NCBI RefSeq assembly: GCF_947504135.1
Contig: NZ_CANNGG010000003.1
Coordinates: forward strand, 124,001 to 188,000
Length of the DNA stretch: 64,000 nt
Source of the DNA: an uncultured Tenacibaculum sp.
GTDB taxonomy: Bacteria; Bacteroidota; Bacteroidia; Flavobacteriales; Flavobacteriaceae
Direction: 5' to 3'
Shown piece by piece: positions 54,385-63,498 of the stretch. The position numbers and the translations under genes are program-made. Every line of letters starts with the position of its first letter. Within the stretch, counting starts at the first letter, position 1. The notes beneath the pieces were generated by a model that was not told the DNA's origin, made no database searches, and was given only the letters and a program-made list of their open reading frames with translations.

Positions 54385-55116
54385 ATGGTTTCAACCTTAA
54401 TAAAAAACATACTTTTCAGCATCATAACAGCACTTGGTTGTATTACCGATACATGTTTAATTGTTTACTGTCATAGTGCAATTTCTCAACACAATACCGT
54501 AATCCCTATAGGAGAATTAAATTGGACTATCCACGAAAAAAAAATGTGTTTCTCTGTAACCAAAAAAAACGGAAGCGCTTTAAACGAAGGGCATTACATT
54601 ACTAGACTTTCAGACCTTTTGGATAACACAGAGGGAGAGTTAATATTTTATATCAATAAAAAAGGAGAACTTAATAAAAAGCTAAACATGGTTTACGATA
54701 AAAATTCGCAAAGTATTCATCAAATTTCTAATGGGTGTTATAACGGAACTTCCAAAATATTCCACGACGGTAACCTAAGTAATAAAACCATTTTTAAAAA
54801 AGGATTAGAACAATATGCTGAAGAATATTCGCCATCTCAACAGCTTCTAGCAAAATCTATATGGAAATATAAAAGAAATAAAATTTTTATAGAAACAAAA
54901 TTATCAGACAGCACAACAGTGATTCAGATAAAAGAGAGAAAAACCAACCAATCAACTTTAAAAGAATATAACAAAAATGGCGATTTAATTTTAACCCAAA
55001 TATATAATATAAAAGATACTTCTAACGAAAGAATAGTAACTACACTTCAATATGATACTAGAGATGTATTGACTTATAAAAAAGTAGAAACTCAAAAAAA
55101 AATTAGAGTATACTAA
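54385..55116 (+). CDS. MORN/YwqK-like exported protein, 5' part of a broken gene
   Basis: A 243-residue frame with a hydrophobic N terminus (LFSIITALGCITDTCLIVYCHSA) and MORN-like repeats (ISNGCYNGTSKIFHDGNLSNKTIFKKG and KEYNKNGDLILTQIYN). It stops at 55116, but the next 230 bases continue the same kind of repeats in other frames. The gene is therefore probably truncated by frameshifts. It follows the SUKH-like gene by 26 bases in the same array. Confidence 0.65.
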   Translation: MVSTLIKNILFSIITALGCITDTCLIVYCHSAISQHNTVIPIGELNWTIHEKKMCFSVTKKNGSALNEGHYITRLSDLLDNTEGELIFYINKKGELNKKLNMVYDKNSQSIHQISNGCYNGTSKIFHDGNLSNKTIFKKGLEQYAEEYSPSQQLLAKSIWKYKRNKIFIETKLSDSTTVIQIKERKTNQSTLKEYNKNGDLILTQIYNIKDTSNERIVTTLQYDTRDVLTYKKVETQKKIRVY

Positions 55117-55345
55117 CCGTAGAGGAGTTTTATCGTGAAAATAGCACACTATCAAATAGAAACACTTATTACCACTCTTTGAAAAACAAAAAAACTTCGT
55201 TCTCTAAAAAAATTGCATACTGGCAGGATGGAACAACAAAGCAAAATATTTTTTAAGCAAGTATAAAAATGGTAATCGTAGTAATACTGTTAAGAATTAT
55301 AATGAGCGAGGAGAGCTAATAAACAAAATGACTGATGAATTCTAA
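55113..55345 (+). pseudogene. Frameshifted 3' remnant of the MORN-like gene
   Basis: Two short frames complete the previous gene: LTVEEFYREN to KKIAYWQDGTTKQNIF (55113-55256), then SKYKNGNRSNTVKNYNERG to KMTDEF (55256-55345). Each is displaced by two bases from the one before. The YKNGNR and YNERGEL pieces are MORN-type units. Two indels explain the break. Confidence 0.75.
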
Positions 55346-55598
55346 AGCTATTAACATCTTTTCCTTTACGATAATCAAAGTTCAGAAAAACGAAATTTCA
55401 GAACAGGAAGTTAACAACATACGGGTAAAAGCCAGTAAACAGATGTATGAATATAATTTTGATACTATGTTATGGCTCTGGTCTAGCGTAGGTCTATATG
55501 ACGTATCGCTACAATACGAGCAAAATATAACCCAAATTTACAACAGCCCCGTTAAAATTGATAAACGTACCAATACGACTACACTTAACCCAATGTAA
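55335..55598 (+). CDS. Small hypothetical protein
   Basis: An 87-residue frame (MNSKAINIFSFTIIKVQKNEISEQEVNN to TTTLNPM), overlapping the end of the MORN remnant. It has no known motif, and the middle FDTMLWLWSSVGLYDVSLQYEQN segment is hydrophobic. It may be a genuine small gene or itself a fragment. Low certainty. Confidence 0.35.
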   Translation: MNSKAINIFSFTIIKVQKNEISEQEVNNIRVKASKQMYEYNFDTMLWLWSSVGLYDVSLQYEQNITQIYNSPVKIDKRTNTTTLNPM

Positions 55599-55601
55599 AT
55601 A

Positions 55602-55647
55602 TCCCTATTTTCAGGGAGCTGTAACTATTCTGATACTTTTATATTTG
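55602..55647 (+). promoter_or_regulatory. Immunity-island promoter 2 (TCCCT-N6-AGGGA, N22, TATATTTG)
   Basis: TCCCT 55602-55606, AGGGA 55613-55617, 22 bases, TATATTTG 55640-55647; 25 bases to the ATG at 55673, the same leader length as promoter 1. Confidence 0.75.
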
Positions 55648-55672
55648 ATTATAAAATATTAGTATTTAAAAA

Positions 55673-56410
55673 ATGAAGAAACTCTCCTTTTTTTTAATCG
55701 TTATTGCGCTATTAGCGTGCAGTGATGACGACCCAATAAAAAAAATAGATAGCCATTTAGAAGGTGACTTAGAAATCCGCTCTCAAGCAGATTTAAACAA
55801 CCCTGATTTAAAAAACTATACATCTATTAGTGGAAACCTCGTCATTCACTATACAGATGATGTTGAAGATTTAAGTGAATTAGCGCATTTAGAACACGTA
55901 CAAGGTAGCCTCCTTATACATTATAATGATGCCTTAAAATCGCTTCACGGGTTAGAACAAATTAAAACCTTAAAAAACCTGCAAATACACAACAATCTTG
56001 AGCTGATGTCGTTAGACGGACTAGAATATGTATCAGAGGTTGCAGAAACCTTAAACATTAATGACAACCCAAGACTTTCCAGTATTGCTGGGCTTAAAAA
56101 CGTGGTGTCAGTCGGTAATCAGCTTTCTATAATTGGCAATCCAAACTTGACTAATGTAAACGGATTAGATATGCTAAACTCTGTAAAACAATTATTAGTG
56201 GCTAGCAATAGTCGTTTAACTAATATTGATGCACTTGAAAACCTCACTTTTAGTTCAGAAATAAAAATATACCTCAATAAAGCATTAAACAATTTTTGTG
56301 CACTAACCCCATGTGTAACCCAAAACAATGAAACGATCTTTTTTTCCACTAAAAGAAATGCCTATAATCCTAGCGTACAAGATATACTTGATGGACATTG
56401 TATGAATTAA
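55673..56410 (+). CDS. Lipoprotein with leucine-rich / receptor-L-like repeats
   Basis: A 245-residue lipoprotein: lipobox ALLAC (Cys16), acidic linker SDDDPIKK, then about six LRR-like units such as ISGNLVIHYTDDVEDLSELAHLEHVQGSL and NINDNPRLSSIAGLKNVVSVGNQLSI. The C-terminal part holds a cysteine pair (NNFCALTPC). Receptor-L-like beta-helix lipoproteins occur on Bacteroidota surfaces. It has its own dyad promoter and is likely the first gene of the second unit of the island. Confidence 0.8.
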   Translation: MKKLSFFLIVIALLACSDDDPIKKIDSHLEGDLEIRSQADLNNPDLKNYTSISGNLVIHYTDDVEDLSELAHLEHVQGSLLIHYNDALKSLHGLEQIKTLKNLQIHNNLELMSLDGLEYVSEVAETLNINDNPRLSSIAGLKNVVSVGNQLSIIGNPNLTNVNGLDMLNSVKQLLVASNSRLTNIDALENLTFSSEIKIYLNKALNNFCALTPCVTQNNETIFFSTKRNAYNPSVQDILDGHCMN

Positions 56411-56511
56411 AATAATACATACACAAACCAACCATCTGCGATGCAGAACCTGTTGGAATTCTTTTATAATTACAAAAATGCACGTATTAAAGATTAATAA
56501 AATCAATTTAA

Positions 56512-57252
56512 ATGAATACAATAAAACATATCTATCTACTTTTTTTCGTGATACTTTTAAGTAGCTGTAGCGATGGTAAAAACGCAAAAACAAAAGTATC
56601 AACCTCTGAAGAAAGCACTTCTAATTTAGAGAAAAAAGAACCTCTTAACATCTTTAAAGAAACAGACATTAAAAAAATAGAAAACCTATTGAGTGCCATA
56701 GGCGATGTTAAAGGAAACACATCTCTTACAAACGATATGGCCCCAAAACCCTGGTTTTGGGAAATTTATTTCGATACCAAAGATTCAACTACTCAAATAT
56801 CAGCCATATATAGCAGGTATCTTACTTCGCCTTATCTTAATAGGTATCCACATACATATAGCAACACACAACTAAAACTAGAGTTATTTCATTTTTCAGA
56901 TACTGATAGCACTGAAACCCAAAATTATAAAAGCAGCTTGTTTCCTTTAGATTCAATTAATTTAAAATTATTACCCAAGCTAGCTACAGAAGCCCTCAAC
57001 CTTCATCAGCAAAAAAGCTACAAACAACAAGGCGACACCATTGTTGGTATTAAAATTTACCAACCAACGCTTTCACTTTTAAGTAAGATTAATATCATGT
57101 ATAAAATTGGAAATCCTAATAAAAATTATTACAGAGACCCAACAAATAATCGCACCGATAAACAAGATGTTGCTACCTATGAATTTACTCATAAAGGCAA
57201 GTTTCTTCATTCTGAAAATCGTGGAAGACGAAATTTAAAGGATTATTATTAA
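56512..57252 (+). CDS. Hypothetical lipoprotein
   Basis: A 246-residue lipoprotein with lipobox VILLSSC (Cys19), a Ser/Thr/Lys-rich linker and a strand-containing domain (WFWEIYFDTKDSTTQISAIYSRY, GDTIVGIKIYQPTLSLLSKI). I do not recognise it. A 101-bp gap separates it from the LRR lipoprotein; the gap holds no dyad promoter, so transcription may continue. Confidence 0.7.
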   Translation: MNTIKHIYLLFFVILLSSCSDGKNAKTKVSTSEESTSNLEKKEPLNIFKETDIKKIENLLSAIGDVKGNTSLTNDMAPKPWFWEIYFDTKDSTTQISAIYSRYLTSPYLNRYPHTYSNTQLKLELFHFSDTDSTETQNYKSSLFPLDSINLKLLPKLATEALNLHQQKSYKQQGDTIVGIKIYQPTLSLLSKINIMYKIGNPNKNYYRDPTNNRTDKQDVATYEFTHKGKFLHSENRGRRNLKDYY

Positions 57253-57272
57253 TCAGCAAGAGAATAAACAGA

Positions 57273-57974
57273 ATGACGACAGAGAGTCTTGTAAAACTAG
57301 CAGAAAAAATCCCCGACTTTCCCATACTGTCGTTGGTTGAAGATTATAAGCATAACAGTAGTCCTAAAGCAAGAAAAGAAATGGAAGATATGTTTCGTGA
57401 AATGACAAGCTTGCTTTCTGACGAAAATAAGCAAGATGTCACCACTAGTCTTTCAACTTTTGAAACTCCAGAACCTACAGCATTGTATTACAATCGCGAT
57501 GCTGTTCTTGACAAGTTGGATCTCGACGCCATTTCAGAAAACGCATTGGTTATTCATGGTGATTTAATAGTAAATACACTTTTGATTAATGCCGAAATAG
57601 ACATTAATACCACATTAGTGGTGTTAGGAAATCTACGAGCCAAAAACATTATTTGCTCAGGTAGTGAAATTTATGTTGAAGAAAACATTCACGTTGCAAA
57701 TAACTTTATAGCCTATTACAATCATGGTAGCATAAGAGCCAAAAAACTATATACCAATTTACTGCTTACTGATGATTATTGGGGGTTTCAAATATCAAAT
57801 TACCAAGCCCTAAAAAATTGTCATTGGCAGGATAAAAAGGCGCTGTCTTATAAAAGTGTGATTAAACCAGCGTTGTTAGAAAGCATCATTGACGATGATG
57901 GCAAACGGCACCAATGGCTAAACTTTGAAAAAATTTGTGCCTATATAGAGGCTGATAAGGGTATTATATATTAA
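57273..57974 (+). CDS. Bactofilin-like (polymer-forming) immunity-type protein
   Basis: A 233-residue protein. The middle has stacked right-handed beta-helix turns (LVIHGDLIVNTLLINAEIDINTTLVVLGNLRAKNIICSGSEIYVEENIHVANNFIAYYNHG), as in bactofilin and polymer-forming cytoskeletal proteins. The ends are helical. This form, without bactofilin's usual short length, turns up in toxin-immunity arrays. It follows the lipoprotein by 20 bases. Confidence 0.75.
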   Translation: MTTESLVKLAEKIPDFPILSLVEDYKHNSSPKARKEMEDMFREMTSLLSDENKQDVTTSLSTFETPEPTALYYNRDAVLDKLDLDAISENALVIHGDLIVNTLLINAEIDINTTLVVLGNLRAKNIICSGSEIYVEENIHVANNFIAYYNHGSIRAKKLYTNLLLTDDYWGFQISNYQALKNCHWQDKKALSYKSVIKPALLESIIDDDGKRHQWLNFEKICAYIEADKGIIY

Positions 57975-58011
57975 GGAATTTTGAAAATCAGAATAATTTA
58001 TAAAAAAACAA

Positions 58012-58395
58012 ATGACTAGCAATAAAACAATCGCCATAGCCGTACTTTTAGCAACACTCTCTAGTTGTATATCCAGACTGGAACAGCATGCACTCTATGG
58101 AACAATAGTTAATACACAAAAACACCCTATTGTAAATTGTACAGTTGGGGAAACAACAACGGATAGCAGTGGGTATTTTTATCTTCCAGAAAAACGCTAT
58201 TCCAAATTTTTGCTTTCAGAGATGTTGATAATGGAAGCTTCTACAGTTGCTTATAAAATTCCAATTAAAAAAGAAGGCTATAAAACAACGTACATTATGT
58301 ATCACGATTCTAGAGGCGGTGGCGCTAAAAAAGGTGCTACTCGTAATCTTGACACCATTTATCTAAAAAACAACAACCCAAAAAACCATGAGTAA
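58012..58395 (+). CDS. Lipoprotein with carboxypeptidase-regulatory-like domain
   Basis: A 127-residue lipoprotein: lipobox TLSSC (Cys19), then one CarboxypepD-reg-like beta-sandwich (LYGTIVNTQKHPIVNCTVGETTTDSSGYFYLPEKRYS) with a C-terminal strand. The family forms small surface modules. Its stop overlaps the next gene's start by 8 bases. Confidence 0.7.
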   Translation: MTSNKTIAIAVLLATLSSCISRLEQHALYGTIVNTQKHPIVNCTVGETTTDSSGYFYLPEKRYSKFLLSEMLIMEASTVAYKIPIKKEGYKTTYIMYHDSRGGGAKKGATRNLDTIYLKNNNPKNHE

Positions 58396-58876
58396 AGAAG
58401 CATTCGAAAACTGGCTTTCATCCTTAAACCTTAAATATAATAAGGACTATTGGGGCATGACACTCACTATGAGCACCGTAAATATCGAGCATTGGCTTTA
58501 CAGCCGCAACCAACTTAAACCTGAATATTTAAAGCTTACATTAAATATTTCCATTGCTGGATACTGGGTTGTGCAACTAGAACGAAAAGACCGACTTTTT
58601 TTAGCGCAATGGCGCGAAAGTGGATTATCGGTAGAATCACAACAACTTAAATACCGCAGACTAATACTGTGGCCAAAATTAGCATCTTATACAAAATTCC
58701 CACTTATGATACCTGCTTTAGAAACAGCTCTCGATGTAAAATTTATACACCACATTGATATAAGTACAGTAGGAATAGACCCAAAACAGTATTTAAAAAA
58801 GAGTTCTGAAATGCAGCAATGGTTAAAGCCCTGTGTAAATACTCTTGGTGAACATATGAGTTATGAGAACGAGTAA
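58388..58876 (+). CDS. Hypothetical cytoplasmic protein
   Basis: A 162-residue protein (MSKEAFENWLSSLNLKYNKDYWG to LGEHMSYENE) with an early helix and a set of strands around YWVVQLERKDRLFLAQWRESGLS. No known family recognised. It overlaps the lipoprotein before it by 8 bases and the broken SUKH gene after it by 14, suggesting a single transcript. Confidence 0.65.
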   Translation: MSKEAFENWLSSLNLKYNKDYWGMTLTMSTVNIEHWLYSRNQLKPEYLKLTLNISIAGYWVVQLERKDRLFLAQWRESGLSVESQQLKYRRLILWPKLASYTKFPLMIPALETALDVKFIHHIDISTVGIDPKQYLKKSSEMQQWLKPCVNTLGEHMSYENE

Positions 58877-59284
58877 TATACAAAATGAAATAGAGGCATT
58901 ATTGCACGCACTTTCTGAAAAATATAGAAGTGATACCATTCCTGCTACCCAAAAGGAGTTAGAAATATTTAAGCATAAAGCAACTTTTTTTGGAGTTAAC
59001 AAATCATTATTGAAGAGTTGGTGAATCTATATATTGCAGCTAATAACTTTAAATATGAAGTAATTTTAGGATTTCATTCTTGTACTGATGACATCATTTT
59101 TGAATGGTGGGAAGACAGTGAACTATGGCTTGGACAAAACGATTGTAACACCTTACGATGGGTAAATGGTAAGTTCTGTTTAGGTGATGCTTCAAATATA
59201 AGTTATACAAAAAACTATGAATACCCTAGTTTACTAGCACTTATAAAAGGATGCATAGATGAAATTAACGAATTGAATTATTAA
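58863..59284 (+). pseudogene. SUKH (SMI1/KNR4) family gene with a frameshift
   Basis: MRTSNIQNEIEALLHALSEKYRSDTIPATQKELEIF starts at 58863 and stops at 59024 (53 residues). The other frame reads IEELVNLYIAANNF to GFHSCTDDIIFEWWEDSELW and IKGCIDEINELNY (to 59284). Together they form a typical SUKH protein; one base lost or gained near 59008-59012 joins them. The second part alone starts only with TTG at 59018, so the gene is probably inactive. Confidence 0.75.
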
Positions 59285-59289
59285 AAACC

Positions 59290-59763
59290 ATGAAAAAGTC
59301 GCCTGTTTATCATAGTAGCCCCAATTATAAACCCAGTAAATCCGATGTGCTTGCATTTGAACAAAACTACAAAATACATTTACCAGCCTATTATTTCAAG
59401 TTTTTATTGAAACACAATGGTGGCTCTCCTAAGCCATGCTTATTTACTAAAAATACAGATTTAGGTATTATTGTAATCAATTGGTTGAATGGTTTATTGG
59501 AAGACGAAAATGGGCTAGTTTGGAATATTGAAATATTCGACGGTCGCATACCCAAAAGGTTCCTTACCATTGGAGATGACTCTGGTGGAAACCAAATTTG
59601 TTTGGATGTTTCATTAAATAGTACGAATGGGGCTGTTTACTTTTGGAACCACGAAGAAGAATATGAGTTTGATAATGAAAACGAAATTTTAAACAACATG
59701 TATTTTCTTGCCAATTCATTCGAAAGTCTTATCACAAGCTTGGTAACCGATGAAAAGCTATAA
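59290..59763 (+). CDS. SUKH (SMI1/KNR4) family immunity protein
   Basis: A 157-residue protein. YKIHLPAYYFKFLLKHNGGSPKP is the SUKH N-terminal helix-strand, FLTIGDDSGGNQICLDVS the conserved acidic-glycine core and GAVYFWNHEEEYEF the last strand. These are the marks of SMI1/KNR4 immunity proteins, which bind and block toxins of polymorphic systems. Length is typical. It follows the broken SUKH gene by 5 bases. Confidence 0.88.
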   Translation: MKKSPVYHSSPNYKPSKSDVLAFEQNYKIHLPAYYFKFLLKHNGGSPKPCLFTKNTDLGIIVINWLNGLLEDENGLVWNIEIFDGRIPKRFLTIGDDSGGNQICLDVSLNSTNGAVYFWNHEEEYEFDNENEILNNMYFLANSFESLITSLVTDEKL

Positions 59764-59778
59764 AATAAATTTTGATTT

Positions 59779-60543
59779 ATGAGTAAGTTACTTGCAATAG
59801 AAAATTCCATTAAAACAGAATTTTAATTTCTCATTCATGCGTGTAATTACGAATTAAAACATTATACGGCTCCTAGCATTAACCAAAACACTTTTTATGT
59901 GTTGGAATATTATAATAAAACTTATGATAGACTCATAGAAATGCGTTATCAGGTTTTATCCAATGGCTACACAAACTTTTATGGAGTATTTAAACGAATT
60001 AGCAATGGCAAAGCGCCGCATTTTAAAGACAACCTCAATTACCTACCCTTTACAAGAGTTAAATCATATTATAAAAACTCTCTTATCAATAATATATCGT
60101 CAAATCGTTATCAAAAAAACTGTAATGCTCTAATTAAAGCGTATGCACAGCTTTTAAAAACAAACAACAAATTTCTAAATAGTCACACTTGGTTTTCTCG
60201 TGAGCAACTATTAAAGAACGAAAGGGAAATATATGTTTTTAACCGTGACTGGAAACCCCAACAATGGATTATAAAGACCATAAAGGACTTCAACGATAAA
60301 TTTGAAACTCGTTTTATTGTTACTAAAAATTCCAATGACATACCGCCCTATGAAATACCTGAAAGCACGCTATCTCTTACCGATACAGTTACCCATAACA
60401 TCCTTACATTTCGTTATGGTTGGAAAAGTCGAGATGTTTCAGTTATAGAAATTATCATACAAAAAGAAGAAACAATAACAACCGTAGAATTTGAAAACCC
60501 TAATATAAAAAGCATTATTCATAACTTATTAGATACCATTTAA
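59779..60543 (+). pseudogene. Hypothetical gene with one in-frame stop codon
   Basis: From the ATG at 59779 (MSKLLAIENSIKTEF) the frame hits TAA at 59824-59826 and then continues in the same frame as FLIHACNYELKHYTAPSINQNTFYVLEYYNKTYDRL to the stop at 60543. The full product would be 254 residues. A shorter product could start at GTG 59899 or ATG 59941. No family recognised. Suppressed or non-functional; a sequencing error is possible. Confidence 0.65.
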
Positions 60544-60556
60544 ATATAACAAACTC

Positions 60557-61366
60557 ATGGTAGTTTCCCAGATCAGTAAAGACAATATTAATATAACCAA
60601 CAATGAGAAATCTGTTTACAAGGCCATTTATCAGGGTATCAAGTACACCTTGGTACTAAAAGAACTCACAGAAATAAGAATGTCGGTTTATGTGTATTTT
60701 GATGTGAAGTTTTATAAAGACAATACCGTAATGCTATCTGGCGAAATGCCACAACCTGACAAATACTACAATCCTTTCTCACCTAATAATAGGTATGTAA
60801 ACATGCCGTTGCGTAAAAACGGTGGTATTATAGATTTGAGTACTGGCGCAAAATGTAGCAGTTCGGTAGGTTGGTTAGGAGGGAATATCTTTAATCAAGC
60901 TAGCACAAAAATGATTGTTAATGCTGTTAGACAATTTAAGGTTATGGACCTTGAACACATGGAATCATGCTACCATGCTGTCGCAACCGATGGCGACCTG
61001 ATGGAAGCTTTCTTTTTAAACAACGATACCATTGCCCATTTTATTGATGGTAGCACTCTAGAAGTGCACCATTTAAAAACAAACACAAAAAACGTTATAA
61101 AAATGCCGTCTCCTTTTGAGAAGTTTGATGTTAACCCAAACACTTACCAAACTTTAATCGACAAGCAAATACATTGTCTTGCTTTACCCAGTGGTGGCAT
61201 GGCACACACCATACTGCTTAATAAATGGCAGTATATAAATACAAAAGATAAACTGGTATTTAAAACCCTAATACCAACATCAAACATAAAATACAGCAAA
61301 GGGTACAAACGGGATTATTGCGATGTAACGCCTATTTATGTTGAACTAAAAACTAAATATTTATAA
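60557..61366 (+). CDS. Hypothetical protein
   Basis: A 269-residue protein (MVVSQISKDNINITNN to TPIYVELKTKYL) with alternating strands and no membrane segment or signal peptide. Residues about 215-265 (KQIHCLALPSGGMAHTILLNKWQYINTKDK) do not match a family I know. It follows the disrupted gene by 13 bases, so it belongs to the same array. Confidence 0.7.
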   Translation: MVVSQISKDNINITNNEKSVYKAIYQGIKYTLVLKELTEIRMSVYVYFDVKFYKDNTVMLSGEMPQPDKYYNPFSPNNRYVNMPLRKNGGIIDLSTGAKCSSSVGWLGGNIFNQASTKMIVNAVRQFKVMDLEHMESCYHAVATDGDLMEAFFLNNDTIAHFIDGSTLEVHHLKTNTKNVIKMPSPFEKFDVNPNTYQTLIDKQIHCLALPSGGMAHTILLNKWQYINTKDKLVFKTLIPTSNIKYSKGYKRDYCDVTPIYVELKTKYL

Positions 61367-61377
61367 ACAAAAACATT

Positions 61378-62001
61378 ATGAATTTTTTAAAAAATATATT
61401 CAATAAAAACAACGACACACCACAAACCAAAGCTCTTAATAACAAATTTACTGCGTACTTTACTGCAAACGAGCCTTGCTTACCAATAACAGATGATCTA
61501 TTAGAAACCTACGCCACAAAAGTACCGCCGTATTTAGTATCGCTATGGAAAAATTACGGTTTTGGAAATTTTAACAACGGCTTAATAGAGTTGGTAAATC
61601 CAAAAGATTTTGAGTCCTCCTTATCAACTTGGTTAGGCCGAGAAATAGATAATTATGTACCATTTGCCATTAGTGGTTTTGGCGAATTATTTTACTACAG
61701 AAAACTTACCGACACCGATGAAGATGTTTGCATGATAGATATTCAATACCGAAATATAGAAGTTGTTGAATGGAGTTTAGAATCGTTTTTTGAAGAGGTC
61801 CTAACACACAAGACATCGCGTGAGGAATGGCTACGCGAGTCGTTGTTTAAAAAAGCTGTTGCCAAATACGGCGCTTTAAGTACCAATGAGGTATTTACAA
61901 TTGTACCAATGCTAGCATTGGGAGGTTCTTTAGAAACTAAAAATCTTAAAAAAGGAAATGCGCAAGCATATCAAAATATTGTTTTTCAAGCCACAATGTA
62001 A
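61378..62001 (+). CDS. GAD-like / DUF1851 (Tdi1-type) immunity protein
   Basis: A 207-residue protein. Residues about 35-65 (PITDDLLETYATKVPPYLVSLWKNYGFGNFNNGLIELVNPKDF) and VPFAISGFGELFYYRK match the GAD-like/DUF1851 family whose member Tdi1 protects against a type VI DNase toxin. The C-terminal segment EVFTIVPMLALGGSLETKNLKKGNAQAY is the family's end. It is last in the array; the next gene converges. Its toxin is not in the window. Confidence 0.8.
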   Translation: MNFLKNIFNKNNDTPQTKALNNKFTAYFTANEPCLPITDDLLETYATKVPPYLVSLWKNYGFGNFNNGLIELVNPKDFESSLSTWLGREIDNYVPFAISGFGELFYYRKLTDTDEDVCMIDIQYRNIEVVEWSLESFFEEVLTHKTSREEWLRESLFKKAVAKYGALSTNEVFTIVPMLALGGSLETKNLKKGNAQAYQNIVFQATM

Positions 62002-62019
62002 AAAAAACTTACCGTCAGA

Positions 62020-62694
62020 TCAGGTAGTAAATTTATCTACAAAGGTTTCAAACTTTTTGTTTTTGTTAACCAAAACGGAGCCATGCCCAAAACAGATAAC
62101 CTGCGGATGTAAGGCTTTTAATTTTTTTAATGAATTGATGTTCTCCTTTTGATTTGTTGTAAACATACCGGGCGGTAGGTGCAATCCTGTAAATGTGGTT
62201 AATAAATTCATATTAGTGGCAACATCACCAATAATTAACACGCCATCTTTTTCTCTAAAAAAGGAGAGATGGCCATCAGCGTGTCCTGGGGTTTCAATAA
62301 CCCTGAAATTTTCAATATAATCGTTTTCTTTTAGTGTTTTTGAAACTGCTTGTCCCCCACCTGCCCAATGTTTTTGCTGAAGCTTTGCAATTACTCCTTG
62401 ACTTGCTGGATAATCTTTTGTCGCCAAGCCAGACTCTGCTCTAGCTACTTCTTTTTCATGGCAATATAAGGGTACCTTAAATTGACTACAAATTTCGTTA
62501 ATACATCCCTGATGGTCAGCATGAGCATGTGTTAGTGCATGTAAATGTATCGGGACATCAGTAACGCTTTTGACTATTTTTTTATAAGAATTTCTTATCC
62601 CTGAATCAATTAATACGCCTTCAATAATATAACAGTTTATACCATTTCTTGGCATTAACGGAATGTGATATACATCTTTTGCTACAGTTTTCAT
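62020..62694 (-). CDS. MBL-fold metallo-hydrolase
   Basis: A 224-residue hydrolase with the metal motif THAHADHQG (residues about 55-63), ETPGHADGHLSFF, IIGDVATNM and GHGSV, all expected for a binuclear metallo-beta-lactamase fold. It may be a glyoxalase-II-like or lactonase-like enzyme; the substrate is unknown. It lies 60 bases after the broken Crp/Fnr gene on the same strand, a pairing seen in Bacteroidota, so that regulator probably controlled it. Confidence 0.9.
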   Translation of the reverse strand: MKTVAKDVYHIPLMPRNGINCYIIEGVLIDSGIRNSYKKIVKSVTDVPIHLHALTHAHADHQGCINEICSQFKVPLYCHEKEVARAESGLATKDYPASQGVIAKLQQKHWAGGGQAVSKTLKENDYIENFRVIETPGHADGHLSFFREKDGVLIIGDVATNMNLLTTFTGLHLPPGMFTTNQKENINSLKKLKALHPQVICFGHGSVLVNKNKKFETFVDKFTT

Positions 62695-62753
62695 TTAGTT
62701 ACGTTTTGTAGCAAAAGTATGGCAAGTAAGCCATCAAAATAAGGACATTTGTC

Positions 62754-63338
62754 CTAATTGACTTCTTGAAAAATATCTTTCTTTACTCTAGTAAGCGTAC
62801 GTTGGGTAATGCCTAAATATGACGCTAAATCATCTACTTTTGTTCGCAAAATAAGTTCTGGGTTAGTTTCAAGTAGTTGTATATATTTTGCTTTTGCAGT
62901 TTTATTATTGAATTGGCATAAATACCGTTGCTTTTCTAAATATTCTTGTGCTAACAATGCGTTTGTGAAAATTTCCTAGGCTGGTATGGTGGCTAGTAAT
63001 TATTTAAAATCTGAATACGAAATAAGCAATAAATCACAGGGCTCTATAGCTTGAATGCTATTTTCAGAAGGTGTACCATTCATAAAACTATCATATAAAG
63101 TTACAAACTGGCTTTCAAACTTAAAGCAGGTAATGGTTTCACTACCATTACCATCAGTTGCTACCATTTTTACGGCGCCTTTTTTTATAAACCCTATATG
63201 CTTACAAACCGTATTTTACCTCACAAAAAACTCATTTTTATTAAGCTGCCTGTGTTCAAACAAGGTATGTATTTTATCAATTTCTTCTGCCTTGAACAAA
63301 GCGTGATGGTTTAAATAATTTTGCAAACGTTTTTTCAT
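62754..63338 (-). pseudogene. Crp/Fnr-family regulator with three in-frame stop codons
   Basis: One frame of 195 codons: MKKRLQNYLNHHALFKAEE (cyclic-nucleotide-fold N terminus), TAA at 63216-63218, IKKGAVKMVATDGNGSETITCFKFESQFV, TAA at 63000-63002, TAG at 62976-62978, then TNALLAQEYLEKQRYLCQF and the C-terminal helix-turn-helix (KVDDLASYLGITQRTLTRVKK). No indels, so the frame is preserved. The last 67 residues could be made from an internal start but would lack the sensor domain. Confidence 0.85.
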
Positions 63339-63414
63339 TGGTTTCACTCCTTTTGTCATGTAAATATACCTAATTTAAAACCAAGTGTATGCGTAGCTGA
63401 TTTAAAACAAAAAA

Positions 63415-63460
63415 TCACTGTTTTTAGGGATATACAGGAATCATTTCCTCCATAATTTTG
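63415..63460 (+). promoter_or_regulatory. Immunity-island promoter 3 (TCACT-N6-AGGGA, N22, TAATTTTG)
   Basis: TCACT 63415-63419, AGGGA 63426-63430, 22 bases, TAATTTTG 63453-63460; 38 bases to the ATG at 63499. Confidence 0.7.
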
Positions 63461-63498
63461 AACTCAAAATAATATGAATCATTTTAAAAATTATAAAA

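Noticed and set aside
63055..63306. An 83-codon plus-strand frame
   Set aside because: It lies opposite the Crp/Fnr remnant whose reading on the minus strand is clearly homologous to a known family.
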